From Bradyrhizobium campsiandrae (GTDB taxonomy: Bacteria > Pseudomonadota > Alphaproteobacteria > Rhizobiales > Xanthobacteraceae), in the NCBI RefSeq assembly GCF_014529705.1, contig NZ_JAANIH010000011.1, forward strand, positions 1-64,000: a DNA stretch of 64,000 nt. Direction: 5' to 3'. A program made the translations under genes and the position numbers. How positions within the stretch are numbered: the first letter of the stretch is position 1; each line of letters opens with the position of its first letter. The notes under the pieces were generated by a model. That model was not told the origin of the DNA. It was given only the letters and a program-made list of their open reading frames with translations, and made no database searches. Positions 1-8,916 of this stretch are shown piece after piece.

Positions 1-110
1 CACTATCGGAGCCCCGAGTTCGTCTTGAATGCCCAGGACGATAATAGATAAAATCTTACCGACAATCGAAAGGAAGAATTAACCTTACCTCGGCGGCTGA
101 ACAGGCGGTG

Positions 111-199
111 CGTAGGATGGGTAGAGCACTTGCGAAACCCATCATGCTTTTGCGCAGACAGAGATGTGATGGGGTTCGCTTCGCTCTACCCATCCTACG
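111..199. repeat. REP-like long inverted repeat
   Basis: A perfect 17-bp inverted repeat has arms at 111-127 and 183-199, each carrying GTAGGATGGGTAGAGC or its complement. The inner sequence repeats GCGAAACCCATCAT-type words. Sequences of this kind are dispersed between genes in Bradyrhizobium-like genomes (family knowledge). No transposase is nearby. It lies in the flank outside the island. Confidence 0.7.
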
Positions 200-974
200 A
201 GCTGCGCGGCACGAGCACGAGCCCTTCCGGATGCCGCTTCCAATTTCGGTCGAGTTGGCCTTGTGACAATCTGATCCGTCGGGCAAAACACCCGCCTCCC
301 GCCAAACCTCGTCAACCCCTCCTCACAAAAATATTCCCACTTTACCGAAATTCGGTTTTGCGGCATTCCCTCGCCATCCCGGCCCGATGGAGAAGGGCGA
401 TCGTACGTCGTCACGATTGTGGGCTGGGGAGGCGGTGGACGCGGCAGCGCTGGCGCGGATGTGAGGGCAGGGCGGGCGGAGGATTGAGCCGAACCCCGTG
501 AGCCGGAGCAAGCCGTGTCGTACGAACGGCGCTTGTGTCCGATGAAGCTCTTGGCTCAAAGCCGGCTGCGTCCGGCGAAGCCCGCAGGGCGGAGACGGAG
601 ACGCTGCGTACGGCAAAACCGTGTGGTCCTGGCCGTCGTCGCTACGGTCAAGCCTTCGCGGAGGCGGCACTGGCGTCAACCGGCGCGGTGCCGGTGAATT
701 TCGCAAGGTGACGGTGACAGCAAGAATTCGTCGCCGGGGAGAGCACGGCATAAGCCGTCCGACCATCGCGCAGGGAAGGCCGAGTGTTCGGCGTCACCTG
801 TATGCTGCTGTGCGGTTTTTCTGCGCTACACTTTCGCGCAGCGGACCGCGGGTGCCTGTCGGCACCCGGTCTTCCCTGCGCCCTCTTCACGAAAGAGGGT
901 AGCGGAAATGAGCAAAACTCGGGCCTCTGGTGCCGCGAGAATGCCTGATCGTGCCTGCCTGCGAAGATGAAAAA
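200..974. other. Gene-poor left flank, repeat-like sequence
   Basis: No reading frame here looks like a real protein: the open frames are Arg/Pro/Ser-rich and lack ribosome sites. The stretch from about 400 to 900 resembles a degenerate, non-coding sequence family I recall as recurring in Bradyrhizobium genomes, but I cannot verify that here. It is probably the chromosomal sequence that originally followed the tRNA-Thr 3' end before island insertion. Confidence 0.4.
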
Positions 975-1084
975 TGGTGCTGCCAGACAGGATTGAACTA
1001 TTATCTCAATCCTGTTGCCCTTTGATTTTATTGGATTTTTCGATCCGGTGATGGGTTTTTGTGTGGCACTCTTGCGTGGCGAGC
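975..1084. repeat. Left att site of the tRNA-Thr island (attL)
   Basis: Positions 975-999 match exactly the 3' end of tRNA-Thr, including CCA and the T arm, at 43082-43106 (25 bp). The core continues into a perfect 10-bp inverted repeat, ACAGGATTGA at 987-996 and its complement at 1006-1015. About 60 bp beyond the core is GTGTGGCACT (1061-1070), a word also found beside the integrase gene. The whole block is repeated in diverged form at 21729-21830. This is a classic end produced by tyrosine-integrase insertion into a tRNA gene. Confidence 0.85.
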
Positions 1085-1330
1085 TGGTCTCCTAAATTAC
1101 CACAATGTTTGGCCGACGCCACTGCGCTCAGAGGCATCTCGAAGGAATTAAGACCCCCAACTTTAAGAGCCCTTGCTCAGGCCGCTTTTACTTCAGCGGC
1201 GTCCTTGTTGGATGATTTAGACACCCGACAATCGAAAAAAAGTCCTCAGAAAGGTCCAATCAGCCTCGGACATGTTCCCTTAACTTCACCATCGCCAGGG
1301 CTGCCGGCGGATGACTGCACGAGGGAACAC

Positions 1331-2080
1331 ATGGAACGATTGTCAGGAAAGATCGCGCTAATAACCGGTGGCACCAGCGGCATAGGATTGGCAACCGCAA
1401 AGCTGTTCGCGGAGGAGGGAGCCTTTGTCTTCATTACGGGGAGACGACAGGCGGAACTCGATACGGCCGTCGCCGAGATCGGGCCGAGTGCCAAGGGAAT
1501 CCAAGGTGACATTGCGAACCTTGGCGATCTCGATCGTCTCTTCGAGGAGATCAAGCACGTCAAAGGACGGCTCGATATTCTCTTCGCAAACGCCGGCCTC
1601 GGCGAATTCGCCCCTTTAGGGGGGATTACCGAGGCCCACTTCGACAAGACGTTCGGAGTTAACGTGCGCGGAACGCTGTTCACGGTGCAGAAAGCGCTGC
1701 CGCTCATGGGCGAGGGCGCCTCGATCGTGATGAACGCCTCGATCGCCGCAACGAAGGGCTTTCCCGCATTCAGCGTATACGGAGCGACAAAGGCAGCGAT
1801 CCGGTCGTTTGCTCGCGGCTGGAGCGTCGATTTGAAAGATCGAAAGATTCGCGTGAACGTCGTGAGCCCAGGTACGGTGCCGACGCCGGCTTACGACGGT
1901 TTCGGCATGACCGACGACCAGATGGCTGGCTTCCTGAAAGGGCACAGCGATGTGGCGCCGGCCGGAAGGGTTGGACTGCCGATCGAAATCGCCGAGGCAG
2001 TGCTATTCCTGGCGTCCGACAAGAGCTCCTTCGTGAACGGTGCTGAGCTGTTTGTGGACGGCGGTTTCGCACAGGTCTGA
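1331..2080 (+). CDS. SDR family oxidoreductase
   Basis: A 249-residue classical short-chain dehydrogenase/reductase, an NAD(P)H-dependent cytosolic enzyme; the substrate cannot be told. The Rossmann glycine motif TGGTSGIG is at residues 12-19, NAG at about residue 87, and the catalytic YGATK has Tyr150 and Lys154. The C-terminus [14 protein letters not shown] is typical of the family. The frame stays open far upstream, but ATG 1331 follows GAGGGA by 7 bases and gives the normal length. It is the first gene inside the island's left end and sits about 135 bp before the sulfite dehydrogenase pair, perhaps in one transcript. Confidence 0.85.
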   Translation: MERLSGKIALITGGTSGIGLATAKLFAEEGAFVFITGRRQAELDTAVAEIGPSAKGIQGDIANLGDLDRLFEEIKHVKGRLDILFANAGLGEFAPLGGITEAHFDKTFGVNVRGTLFTVQKALPLMGEGASIVMNASIAATKGFPAFSVYGATKAAIRSFARGWSVDLKDRKIRVNVVSPGTVPTPAYDGFGMTDDQMAGFLKGHSDVAPAGRVGLPIEIAEAVLFLASDKSSFVNGAELFVDGGFAQV

Positions 2081-2215
2081 TCGCTGGCAAAGAATCGAGA
2101 CCGCCGCAGCGGAATCCTTCCATGGCGGCGATTTCCGTTCAAGTCGAATATCGAACGGGCGGGGCATGATGCGCGGGACCGCGGCTCGGTCGGCCAGATG
2201 AAAGAGGACGACAAC

Positions 2216-3472
2216 ATGTCGGAACGAAGCGGAAGAGAGGTCGGTTGGAATCGCAGGAAATTCCTCGCCACCGCAACGACCGGCATCGTCGGAAGCGCGG
2301 TCGCAGGAGGCGCGTCGGCCGAGACGCTTGCAGACGTGCCTGCTCGCGAGCCGGGTACCGATTTGGGCGCACTTAGCGCACGCTCAAAGTACGTGCGGAT
2401 CGGGCGGATCCCCGAGGCCGGACCAGGTCACCGGAACGTCGATCCCGCTGATGCCATCAATTCAAAAGCCCCTTTGCAGAAGCTAGTGGGAGGCATCACT
2501 CCCTCCGACCTGCACTACGAACGAAGTCACTCAGGTGTCCCCGACCTTGATCCCTCCAAGCACCGGCTGCTGGTGCATGGCATGGTTCGGAAGCAGTTGG
2601 TCCTTTCGGTCGAAGACTTGAAGGCTATGCCGGCTGTATCCCGCATCGCATTTCTTGAGTGCACGGGCAACGGTTGGGAGAATTGGAAGAAGGCCGACGG
2701 CAATCTAACCGTTCAGAACACGCATGGTCTCGTCAGTACCAATGAATGGACTGGCGTGCCGCTGAAATTCATCCTCGGTTTAGTCGCAAGAGACCCGGCT
2801 TCAACGTGGATGCTCGCGGAGGGCGGAGACGCCGCCGGCGTCGCCCGCAGCATCCCGCTCACCGAAGAGATCGTCGACGAAGCCATCGTGGCTTACGGGC
2901 AGAACGGCGAGCCGATCAGACCCGCGCACGGGTTTCCCATCCGATTGATCCTTCCTGGTATGGAGGGCAATCTGAACATCAAATGGCTGCGTCGCCTTAA
3001 ATTCGGTGACCAGCCATGGATGACCCGATGGGAGACGGCACGTTACACGCAGCTTCTCGCAAGCGGGAAAGCCAGGCAATTCCAGCTGCGGATGGAGACC
3101 AATTCAGTCATTACGCAGCCGTCCGGTACCATGCAGATCCGGCCGGGATACAATCGTATCTCGGGGCTGGCCTGGAGCGGCCACGGCAAGATAGCCAAGG
3201 TGGAAATCAGCACCGACGGAGCGAAGAGCTGGAAGGAGGCGCAACTCAACCTTCCAGTATTGCCCAAGGCGCAAACACGCTTCCAGATGGATTGGACCTG
3301 GGACGGCAAGCCCACGAAAATCGTTAGCCGCTCCATAGACGAGCAGGGCAACGTGCAGCCGGATAGAGACTCCTTCATCGCGGCGATGGGGACGAACGCC
3401 CTGTTTCATTACAACGCGCAGCAGACCTGGAGCATCGACCAGGCGGGAAGGGTCCAAAATGTCCTGTCGTAG
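2216..3472 (+). CDS. Molybdopterin sulfite dehydrogenase, SoxC-like
   Basis: A 418-residue periplasmic molybdenum enzyme of the sulfite oxidase family, expected to oxidise sulfite or, as SoxC, the sulfane sulfur of a carrier-bound intermediate. A twin-arginine signal (NRRKFLATA) starts the protein. The Mo-binding cysteine is Cys149 in FLECTGN. WTGVPLKF, AYGQNGEPIRP and the stretch ending NIKWLRR follow, and then the C-terminal dimerisation domain. ATG 2216 is preferred over 2198 because AAGAGGA lies 8 bases upstream. It overlaps the cytochrome gene by 14 bases, which implies co-translation. No soxABXYZ genes are in the window, so the electron donor and exact substrate are open. Confidence 0.85.
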   Translation: MSERSGREVGWNRRKFLATATTGIVGSAVAGGASAETLADVPAREPGTDLGALSARSKYVRIGRIPEAGPGHRNVDPADAINSKAPLQKLVGGITPSDLHYERSHSGVPDLDPSKHRLLVHGMVRKQLVLSVEDLKAMPAVSRIAFLECTGNGWENWKKADGNLTVQNTHGLVSTNEWTGVPLKFILGLVARDPASTWMLAEGGDAAGVARSIPLTEEIVDEAIVAYGQNGEPIRPAHGFPIRLILPGMEGNLNIKWLRRLKFGDQPWMTRWETARYTQLLASGKARQFQLRMETNSVITQPSGTMQIRPGYNRISGLAWSGHGKIAKVEISTDGAKSWKEAQLNLPVLPKAQTRFQMDWTWDGKPTKIVSRSIDEQGNVQPDRDSFIAAMGTNALFHYNAQQTWSIDQAGRVQNVLS

Positions 3473-3992
3473 AATGGCGCTGCTTTCCGGTGCTATGGCT
3501 TTCGCCCTTATCTCCTCCGCAGCGGCCTCGGATTTTGGTCGCGCTGCGAGCCCGGATGAAATCGCGCTGTGGGATATCGATGTTCGGCCGGATGGCAAGG
3601 GTTTGCCGCAAGGCAGCGGCACGGTGGCCCAAGGTAAGGAGGTCTTCGCGGAAAACTGCGCAGCCTGCCATGGGGACAATGGAGTTGGTGGCATCAAGGA
3701 TCGGCTGGCTGGCGGACAAGGGACACTTGCCTCGGCCATGCCCGTGAAGACCGTGGGAAGCTTCTGGCCGTACGCCACGACCCTGTTCGACTACATCCAC
3801 CGGGCCATGCCATATCAGGCGCCTGGATCGCTTAGCGTCGACGACACCTACGCGGTCGCCGCCTACATTCTCAGCCTCAACGGGATCCTACCTTCAGAGG
3901 GCAAACTCGACAACCACTCACTGCCTGAAGTTCGCATGCCCAACCGGGACGGCTTCATCCCAGAACCGGAATTCAGCCGAAGCAAGAAATAG
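3459..3992 (+). CDS. SoxD-like monohaem cytochrome c
   Basis: A 177-residue exported cytochrome with an N-terminal signal peptide cleaved near SSAAAS. The haem motif CAACH is at residues 67-71, and a methionine in RAMPYQAP is the likely distal ligand. The sequence (SPDEIALWDIDVRPDG, then ENCAACHGDNG) is like the N-terminal part of SoxD, the partner that takes electrons from SoxC. It is about half the length of classical two-haem SoxD and has a single CxxCH. The 14-base overlap with the upstream gene supports a complex of the two products. Confidence 0.8.
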   Translation: MSCRRMALLSGAMAFALISSAAASDFGRAASPDEIALWDIDVRPDGKGLPQGSGTVAQGKEVFAENCAACHGDNGVGGIKDRLAGGQGTLASAMPVKTVGSFWPYATTLFDYIHRAMPYQAPGSLSVDDTYAVAAYILSLNGILPSEGKLDNHSLPEVRMPNRDGFIPEPEFSRSKK

Positions 3993-3999
3993 GTCCTCC

Positions 4000-4503
4000 A
4001 TGGCGCACGCGACGAGCTCGCAATTCAACCGCTCGCGAAGGTTTTTGCTCGCAGCAACCATCGTCTTTTCCCCAGTCTACCTGTCAGGAGCAAGCGGCAT
4101 GGCCGCCGAAGGATTGATCAGTCAGAAGAGCCACTTCGACCCGAAGGAGACAATGGGGCGGCTAGAGTCAGCAGTGTCTAGGCGAGGCCTGACCATCTTC
4201 GCGCGGGTCGATCACTCGGCCGGCGCCGCCCAGGTCGGGCAGTCGCTGCGCCAGACCGACCTGCTGATCTTCGGGAATGCGAAGGGCGGAACACCGGTGA
4301 TGCAGGCGGCCCAGACCGCGGGCATCGATCTGCCTCTGAAGGCGCTGGTTTGGCAGGATGCAAACGGCATCACATGGCTGTCGTACAATGATCCGGCCTG
4401 GATCGCCGTCAGGCACGCGGCGAGCCCCAGTGCCAATGCCGCTGTCGACGCGATGTCGAAGCTGCTCCAGGGCATTGCAGCCGAGGTCGCGTCGGAGCCA
4501 TGA
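4000..4503 (+). CDS. Exported DUF302 protein
   Basis: A 167-residue protein with an N-terminal hydrophobic export signal and one DUF302 domain. Diagnostic stretches are LLIFGNAKGGTPVMQAAQ, GIDLPLKALVW and WLSYNDP. The biochemical function of DUF302 is not established; the domain often occurs in periplasmic proteins near redox genes. It starts 8 bases after the cytochrome gene in the same direction, so it is probably the third gene of the sulfite dehydrogenase transcript. It converges with the DUF202 operon. Confidence 0.8.
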   Translation: MAHATSSQFNRSRRFLLAATIVFSPVYLSGASGMAAEGLISQKSHFDPKETMGRLESAVSRRGLTIFARVDHSAGAAQVGQSLRQTDLLIFGNAKGGTPVMQAAQTAGIDLPLKALVWQDANGITWLSYNDPAWIAVRHAASPSANAAVDAMSKLLQGIAAEVASEP

Positions 4504-4528
4504 ACGTCGCCTCGACGTCGATCAAGGC

Positions 4529-4912
4529 TCACGCGACCGTATAAAGGTGGGACAGGTAGACCAGCAGCGCAATTCCCATCACGCTGAGCAGCCCGCCAAG
4601 CACGATATCCAGGCGTGAGCCGGGGACCGGACGCTGCTCTTCGTTGTCGATCATGGTCGCGTTCCGCAGGAAGCGAACGGTCGCGAGGACAAACAGTGCC
4701 GTTCCCACGACGATCGCCGAGATTCCCGCGATGTTTGCGAGTTCACGCTCCGGCGCAGGCGGTGTAGCCGCGTGCGCGGCCAAACCGGCGGCCTTCAGCA
4801 TCAGATCGAATCTTTCAATCAGGAAACCGAATGCCATGACGGCGATTGCCGTCCGTATCCAAGCCAGGAACGTGCGCTCGTTCGCGGCATGATCCCGGAA
4901 GTTGCGTATCAT
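4529..4912 (-). CDS. DUF202 (YidH-like) inner-membrane protein
   Basis: A 127-residue protein with three hydrophobic segments. The N-terminal NERTFLAWIRTAIAVMAFGF is the DUF202/YidH signature. Function is unknown in this family. It is the last gene of a three-gene minus-strand operon: its ATG overlaps the stop of the upstream gene by 4 bases (ATGA). The operon converges on the DUF302 gene with only 25 bases between stops. Confidence 0.85.
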   Translation of the reverse strand: MIRNFRDHAANERTFLAWIRTAIAVMAFGFLIERFDLMLKAAGLAAHAATPPAPERELANIAGISAIVVGTALFVLATVRFLRNATMIDNEEQRPVPGSRLDIVLGGLLSVMGIALLVYLSHLYTVA

Positions 4913-5253
4913 TTGCTCTCACCGGTAGGCTCGACGGAGGATTCCGGAGGGGATTCTCCCTCCGTGGTGATGAACACCGGAGGCTCGTCGTAGCCGCTGC
5001 GGCTGCTGTAGAACACCAGGCCCATGAGGCCGAACCCAACGGCCAGTGAAAGGATCACGCCCAGAGCCATCGAGACGTAGCCTGAGGTCGTGACTTTAGC
5101 CCCGCTCCCGAGTATCCAGCCGAGATAGGCGGCGAAGCCTGTTGCTGCCAGAAGCACGACCAGAATCACAATGATGGTCCAGGATCCTACGCCTAGGCTG
5201 GCATGCGACTTCGCGGCGCCGGCAAGAACCGTAACTTTCTGGGGTTCGTTCAT
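4909..5253 (-). CDS. Small two-helix membrane protein, unknown
   Basis: A 114-residue protein with two clear transmembrane stretches (IIVILVVLLAATGFAAYLGW and a second around residues 60-82) and a soluble, acidic Pro/Ser/Glu-rich C-terminus. I do not recognise a named family. It is joined to both neighbours by 4-base ATGA overlaps, so it is translationally coupled to the pyridoxamine-oxidase-like gene upstream and DUF202 downstream. It probably acts at the inner membrane with DUF202. Confidence 0.75.
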   Translation of the reverse strand: MNEPQKVTVLAGAAKSHASLGVGSWTIIVILVVLLAATGFAAYLGWILGSGAKVTTSGYVSMALGVILSLAVGFGLMGLVFYSSRSGYDEPPVFITTEGESPPESSVEPTGESK

Positions 5254-5888
5254 TTCAGTGCTGTCTGTAACGGATTCACCTGCTTCAGCAGCTTTAGTTC
5301 TGTCTCGAGCTCATGAATCCGCTTGTCTCGTGCTGCGAGCAGCGCCGAGACGTCCTCGGCCTCGAAGCGTTGAGGGATGTGTTGCGGGCAATTCACATCC
5401 CAAGCCTTCACGGTGAAGCGGATAATCTGTTCGGGCCGCGCGTGATATCCTTCGGGCATGAGCGCCGCGACCAGCCTTTCGTCGTCCTCGACGACGACCG
5501 CCGTGCCCCAGATCTTGATGCGCTTGCGGTGCGCGTAGTCGATCAGGAGCAGATTGGCTTTGGAATTCTCGGATAGGTTGCCCAGGGTGATATATTGGCG
5601 ATTGCCGACGTAATCCACGAACGCTAGCGTTTTCTCGTCGACTACTCGTAGGAAGCCGGCTGGGCCCCCGCGGTGCTGGATCGTCGGTTGCCCCTCCTTG
5701 CTGGCCGTCGCCAGGAAGACGCTGCGCTGCTCCTCAATGAACTTCTTCAATTCAGGCGTGACTGAGGTCTGCCAGGAGCCCTTGCTTTCCACGCGCTCGT
5801 AAATTCGACGCGATCCCTTTCGCGCTTGGATCTTCTTCACGGCGGGGGTGAATGCGATGTCGCTGGAGTGGATCGCTGCGCTGGTCAT
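5250..5888 (-). CDS. Pyridoxamine 5'-phosphate oxidase family protein
   Basis: A 212-residue flavin-binding split-barrel protein of the PNPOx-like superfamily. ELKKFIEEQRSVFLATAS, GQPTIQHRGGPAGFLRV and NRQYITLGNL are typical of this group, which uses FMN, FAD or F420. The C-terminus is a charged coiled coil (HELETELKLL). The frame is open further upstream, but an ATG with GAGGAG 6 bases before it makes 5888 the best start. First gene of the operon with the two membrane proteins, so a flavin protein working with membrane partners is plausible. The substrate is unknown. Confidence 0.8.
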   Translation of the reverse strand: MTSAAIHSSDIAFTPAVKKIQARKGSRRIYERVESKGSWQTSVTPELKKFIEEQRSVFLATASKEGQPTIQHRGGPAGFLRVVDEKTLAFVDYVGNRQYITLGNLSENSKANLLLIDYAHRKRIKIWGTAVVVEDDERLVAALMPEGYHARPEQIIRFTVKAWDVNCPQHIPQRFEAEDVSALLAARDKRIHELETELKLLKQVNPLQTALK

Positions 5889-6093
5889 AGACATCTCCTC
5901 AGAAGCCGAAAGAGCCCGGGTCTGGGACGGCGGCTTCTGCATGACCCGTCGGGCGGTAAGCCTGTGCGACAACGGCCGGATCTCTCGAATTACAACCATC
6001 CTCCGCGGGCGTCTTTCGCTGTCGCAGTTTCGATAGCGAATGGCCGCAGCGCCGGGCGGGTGATGCTTTCTTCCCGTTGCGAAGTGGCTTGGT

Positions 6094-7062
6094 TTAGACG
6101 CCTTCGTAGACCAGTTTCGTGAACAGGGCAGGCGTGATAACGAACTGCCCCCATTTCCCGTCGAAGGCCTCGGTCGGCTTTGCAGCGACCACCGCTTCGA
6201 GCGTCCGCTCCTGCTTCTTGAGCCTTGCAACATTGTCGCGGATCGCCACGAGCATGTCGCGATATTCCTTCAATTCAGCCCGATTGCTCACCGGGGAGCC
6301 ATGTCCCGGGATCACGATGGTCTTTTCGCTCGCCTTCGCCAGGTTCGCATTCGCGGCGAGGATCATCCCGTCGATGCTCCCGCCGGTCGAATAGTCTATG
6401 AAAGGATAGATGCCGTTCCAGAACGTGTCCGCGACATGCAGGATGTCTGCCTCGACAAAATGTACCGAGATATCGCTGTCCGTGTGGGCCGGTCCGTAAT
6501 GCTCAAGTTCAATGGTGCTGCGGTTCACTGTAATCTTTTTTCGCTCCGCGAAGGTCTCGGTCGGAATGGCCCCTGGTGCCAGCGCGGGGAAGTCGAAATC
6601 CCAGTCCTCCACCCGCTGCATCGACAACAGATGCTTCTTGGTATTCTCGTGGGCGGTGATAGCGGCACCCTCGCCATGAACCCATTCGTTGCCGTCGGCA
6701 TGGTCGAAGTGCCAGTGCGTGTTGATAAGGTGCCTGATCGGTTCGCTACCCAGGCTAGCCAGGGCTTCCAACATTCGCGGCTTCGAAGCCGTTATGCCTG
6801 CGTCGATCATGACCTTGCCGTCCGGTCCAGTCAGAACACCGACGTTGCCACCGGACCCCTCCAGAACGCTCACGCCACCTCGCAGCCTGTGAATCTTGAT
6901 GGTCGCGGTCGCCGCATCGGCACGGATCATATCGACGATGTTTTTCGCTTCGGCATACGCCTCTCTGGGCGTCATCCATCCGCCGCCGGCGGCAAAAGTA
7001 GCTGAGGCGACACAGCAAAGACAAAAAGCTCGGCGCGTAAGCCTGGACTGGGGTTGCTTCAT
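6094..7062 (-). CDS. MBL-fold metallo-hydrolase, exported
   Basis: A 322-residue metallo-beta-lactamase-fold hydrolase with a twin-arginine-like signal (TRRAFCLCC). The metal site NTHWHFDHADGN gives the HxHxDH motif; later ligands are in GPAHTDSD and VIPGHGSP. Exported proteins of this kind are often annotated as QuiP- or SoxH-like hydrolases; substrates vary widely. It is divergent from the binding-protein gene at 7318. A perfect palindrome lies 48 bases upstream of its start. Confidence 0.85.
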   Translation of the reverse strand: MKQPQSRLTRRAFCLCCVASATFAAGGGWMTPREAYAEAKNIVDMIRADAATATIKIHRLRGGVSVLEGSGGNVGVLTGPDGKVMIDAGITASKPRMLEALASLGSEPIRHLINTHWHFDHADGNEWVHGEGAAITAHENTKKHLLSMQRVEDWDFDFPALAPGAIPTETFAERKKITVNRSTIELEHYGPAHTDSDISVHFVEADILHVADTFWNGIYPFIDYSTGGSIDGMILAANANLAKASEKTIVIPGHGSPVSNRAELKEYRDMLVAIRDNVARLKKQERTLEAVVAAKPTEAFDGKWGQFVITPALFTKLVYEGV

Positions 7063-7109
7063 GGAAGTGCCCTTTGAACTGAAACTGGTGACACACGCAC
7101 TGGGACGTG

Positions 7110-7123
7110 CTGACGATCGTCAG
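7110..7123. promoter_or_regulatory. Perfect palindrome CTGACGATCGTCAG, possible operator
   Basis: A perfect 14-bp palindrome in the divergent space between the exported MBL hydrolase (start 7062) and the peptide-type binding protein (start 7318). Its size and place fit a dimeric regulator site, but no local regulator can be assigned. The function is inference. Confidence 0.35.
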
Positions 7124-7317
7124 TATGAGTAGCGCGCAACAGTTGTGATTGAAAAAAGCTCTGAGGCTTTGTACGTTCTGCCGGATTTCCGAGCCCGCCG
7201 CCGCTACTCGTGTTGTAAGGGCGGGCGATGCCTGTATTAATTACGGCCAGCAGCGTCTTTTCAGTTCGCCGACAAGTCTCAACTATTTCGATGCGCGACC
7301 TGCCAAGGAAGAACCAG

Positions 7318-8868
7318 ATGATCAAACGAGCAGTCGTCAGCATTGTTATGATGATGATTTTTAGCGGCGCTGCGACTGCGCAAGAGCCTAAGGCGGGGGG
7401 CATCATTAACGTCGTTCTTCAGCCGGAGCCGCCTGCACTGATGATCGGGATCACACAGAACGGTCCCGCCCAGATGGTAGCCGGCAACATCTATGAAGGA
7501 TTGCTGCGCTATGGCCCGAACCTCGAGCCGCGACCAGGCCTCGCTGAGAGCTGGACGGTCAGCGACGATGCCAGGGTTTATACATTCAAGCTCAAATCCG
7601 GCGTGGAATGGCACGACGGCAGGCCGTTTTCTGCCGCCGACGTCCTCTTCTCGGTCGAATTTCTCAAGCAAACTCATCCCCGCGCTCGCAACAACCTGCT
7701 TCAACTGGAAAAGGTCGAGGCGCCGGATGACTTGACCGTTGTCTTCACGCTCAAAGAACCGTTCGGACCGTTCCTTAGCATCTTTGAAGTGGGCTCGATG
7801 CCCATGATCCCGAAGCACCTTTATGAAGGAACCGACTACAAGACGAACCCGGCGAACAATACTCCGATCGGCACGGGTCCCTTCATGTTCAAGGAATGGC
7901 AGAAGGGATCCTTTATTCGGCTAGTCAAAAACCCAAAATATCATGTCAAGGGCAAGCCGTACGTTGATGAAGTTTATTGGCACATTATTCCAGATGCTTC
8001 AGGGCGGTCGGTAGCTTTCGAAACCGGCAAGGTCGACATTCTGCCCGCTGGTGCCGTGGAAAATTTCGACGTCGCGCGCTTGGGCAAACTCAAGGACGTC
8101 TGCGTCACCGGCGCTGGTTGGGAGCTATTCAGCCCCGTCGCCTTGCTGTGGCTCAACAACCGGGCTGGGCCGACCTCGAACAAGCTCTTTCGTCAGGCCG
8201 TCATGTTCGCAATCGATCGGAACTTTGCGCGCGATGTTGTCTGGAATGGCCTGGGTCGCATCGCGACCGGTCCCGTCGCCTCGAACTTGGCGTTCTACAC
8301 CAATGACGTGCCGAAATACGATTTCGATCCCGGAAAGGCACGGGCCCTCTTGAAGGAGTCGGGCTATGACGGCCAGAAGGTACGGCTGTTGCCACTGCCC
8401 TATGGTGAAACCTGGGCGCGGTGGGGCGAAGCTGTAAGGCAGAACCTCCTTGATGTCGGCATCAACATCGAGATGGTTGCAGCTGATATACCAGGCTACG
8501 GTCAGAAGCTTTCGAATTGGGATTTCGATATCGGCTTCACGTACATGGCTCAATATGGAGATCCGGCATTGGGTGTCGGCCGCATCTACACCTCGAACCA
8601 GATCGCCAAGGGGTCGCCGTTCAATAACGTTGAAGGATATTCCAACCCGGAAATCGATCAACTTTTCGCAGACGGCGCAGTTGCGACCCCGACCTCCAAG
8701 CGCAAGGAAATTTACGAGAAAGCACAAAAAATCCTAGTTGAGGACGTGCCGGTCGCTTGGATGTTGGAACTCGAGTTTCCAACCATCACGCGATGCAGAA
8801 TTAAAGATCTTGTTACAACTGCGATAGGTGTGAATGACGGATTTCGCGACGCCTGGATTGATCGCTAA
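7318..8868 (+). CDS. ABC transporter substrate-binding protein, family 5
   Basis: A 516-residue periplasmic solute-binding protein of the dipeptide/oligopeptide/nickel class (SBP_bac_5). A signal peptide ends near GAATAQE. ESWTVSDDARVYTFKLKSGV-type sequence and WHDGRPFSAADVLFS are family hallmarks. ATG 7318 is chosen because AAGGAAG lies about 7 bases upstream and gives a standard signal peptide. No permease or ATPase gene is next to it, so it is an orphan binding protein within the island. It may feed a transporter elsewhere or act as a sensor. The ligand is unknown. Confidence 0.85.
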   Translation: MIKRAVVSIVMMMIFSGAATAQEPKAGGIINVVLQPEPPALMIGITQNGPAQMVAGNIYEGLLRYGPNLEPRPGLAESWTVSDDARVYTFKLKSGVEWHDGRPFSAADVLFSVEFLKQTHPRARNNLLQLEKVEAPDDLTVVFTLKEPFGPFLSIFEVGSMPMIPKHLYEGTDYKTNPANNTPIGTGPFMFKEWQKGSFIRLVKNPKYHVKGKPYVDEVYWHIIPDASGRSVAFETGKVDILPAGAVENFDVARLGKLKDVCVTGAGWELFSPVALLWLNNRAGPTSNKLFRQAVMFAIDRNFARDVVWNGLGRIATGPVASNLAFYTNDVPKYDFDPGKARALLKESGYDGQKVRLLPLPYGETWARWGEAVRQNLLDVGINIEMVAADIPGYGQKLSNWDFDIGFTYMAQYGDPALGVGRIYTSNQIAKGSPFNNVEGYSNPEIDQLFADGAVATPTSKRKEIYEKAQKILVEDVPVAWMLELEFPTITRCRIKDLVTTAIGVNDGFRDAWIDR

Positions 8869-8916
8869 CCCCGCGGCCTCCATGCCGGGTTACGCTTCGC
8901 AAGCTAACGTGCGCAA

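Noticed and set aside
323..766. Minus-strand 147-residue open frame in the left flank
   Set aside because: Arg/Pro/Ser-rich, no ribosome site, no domain. The region looks like repeat-family DNA.
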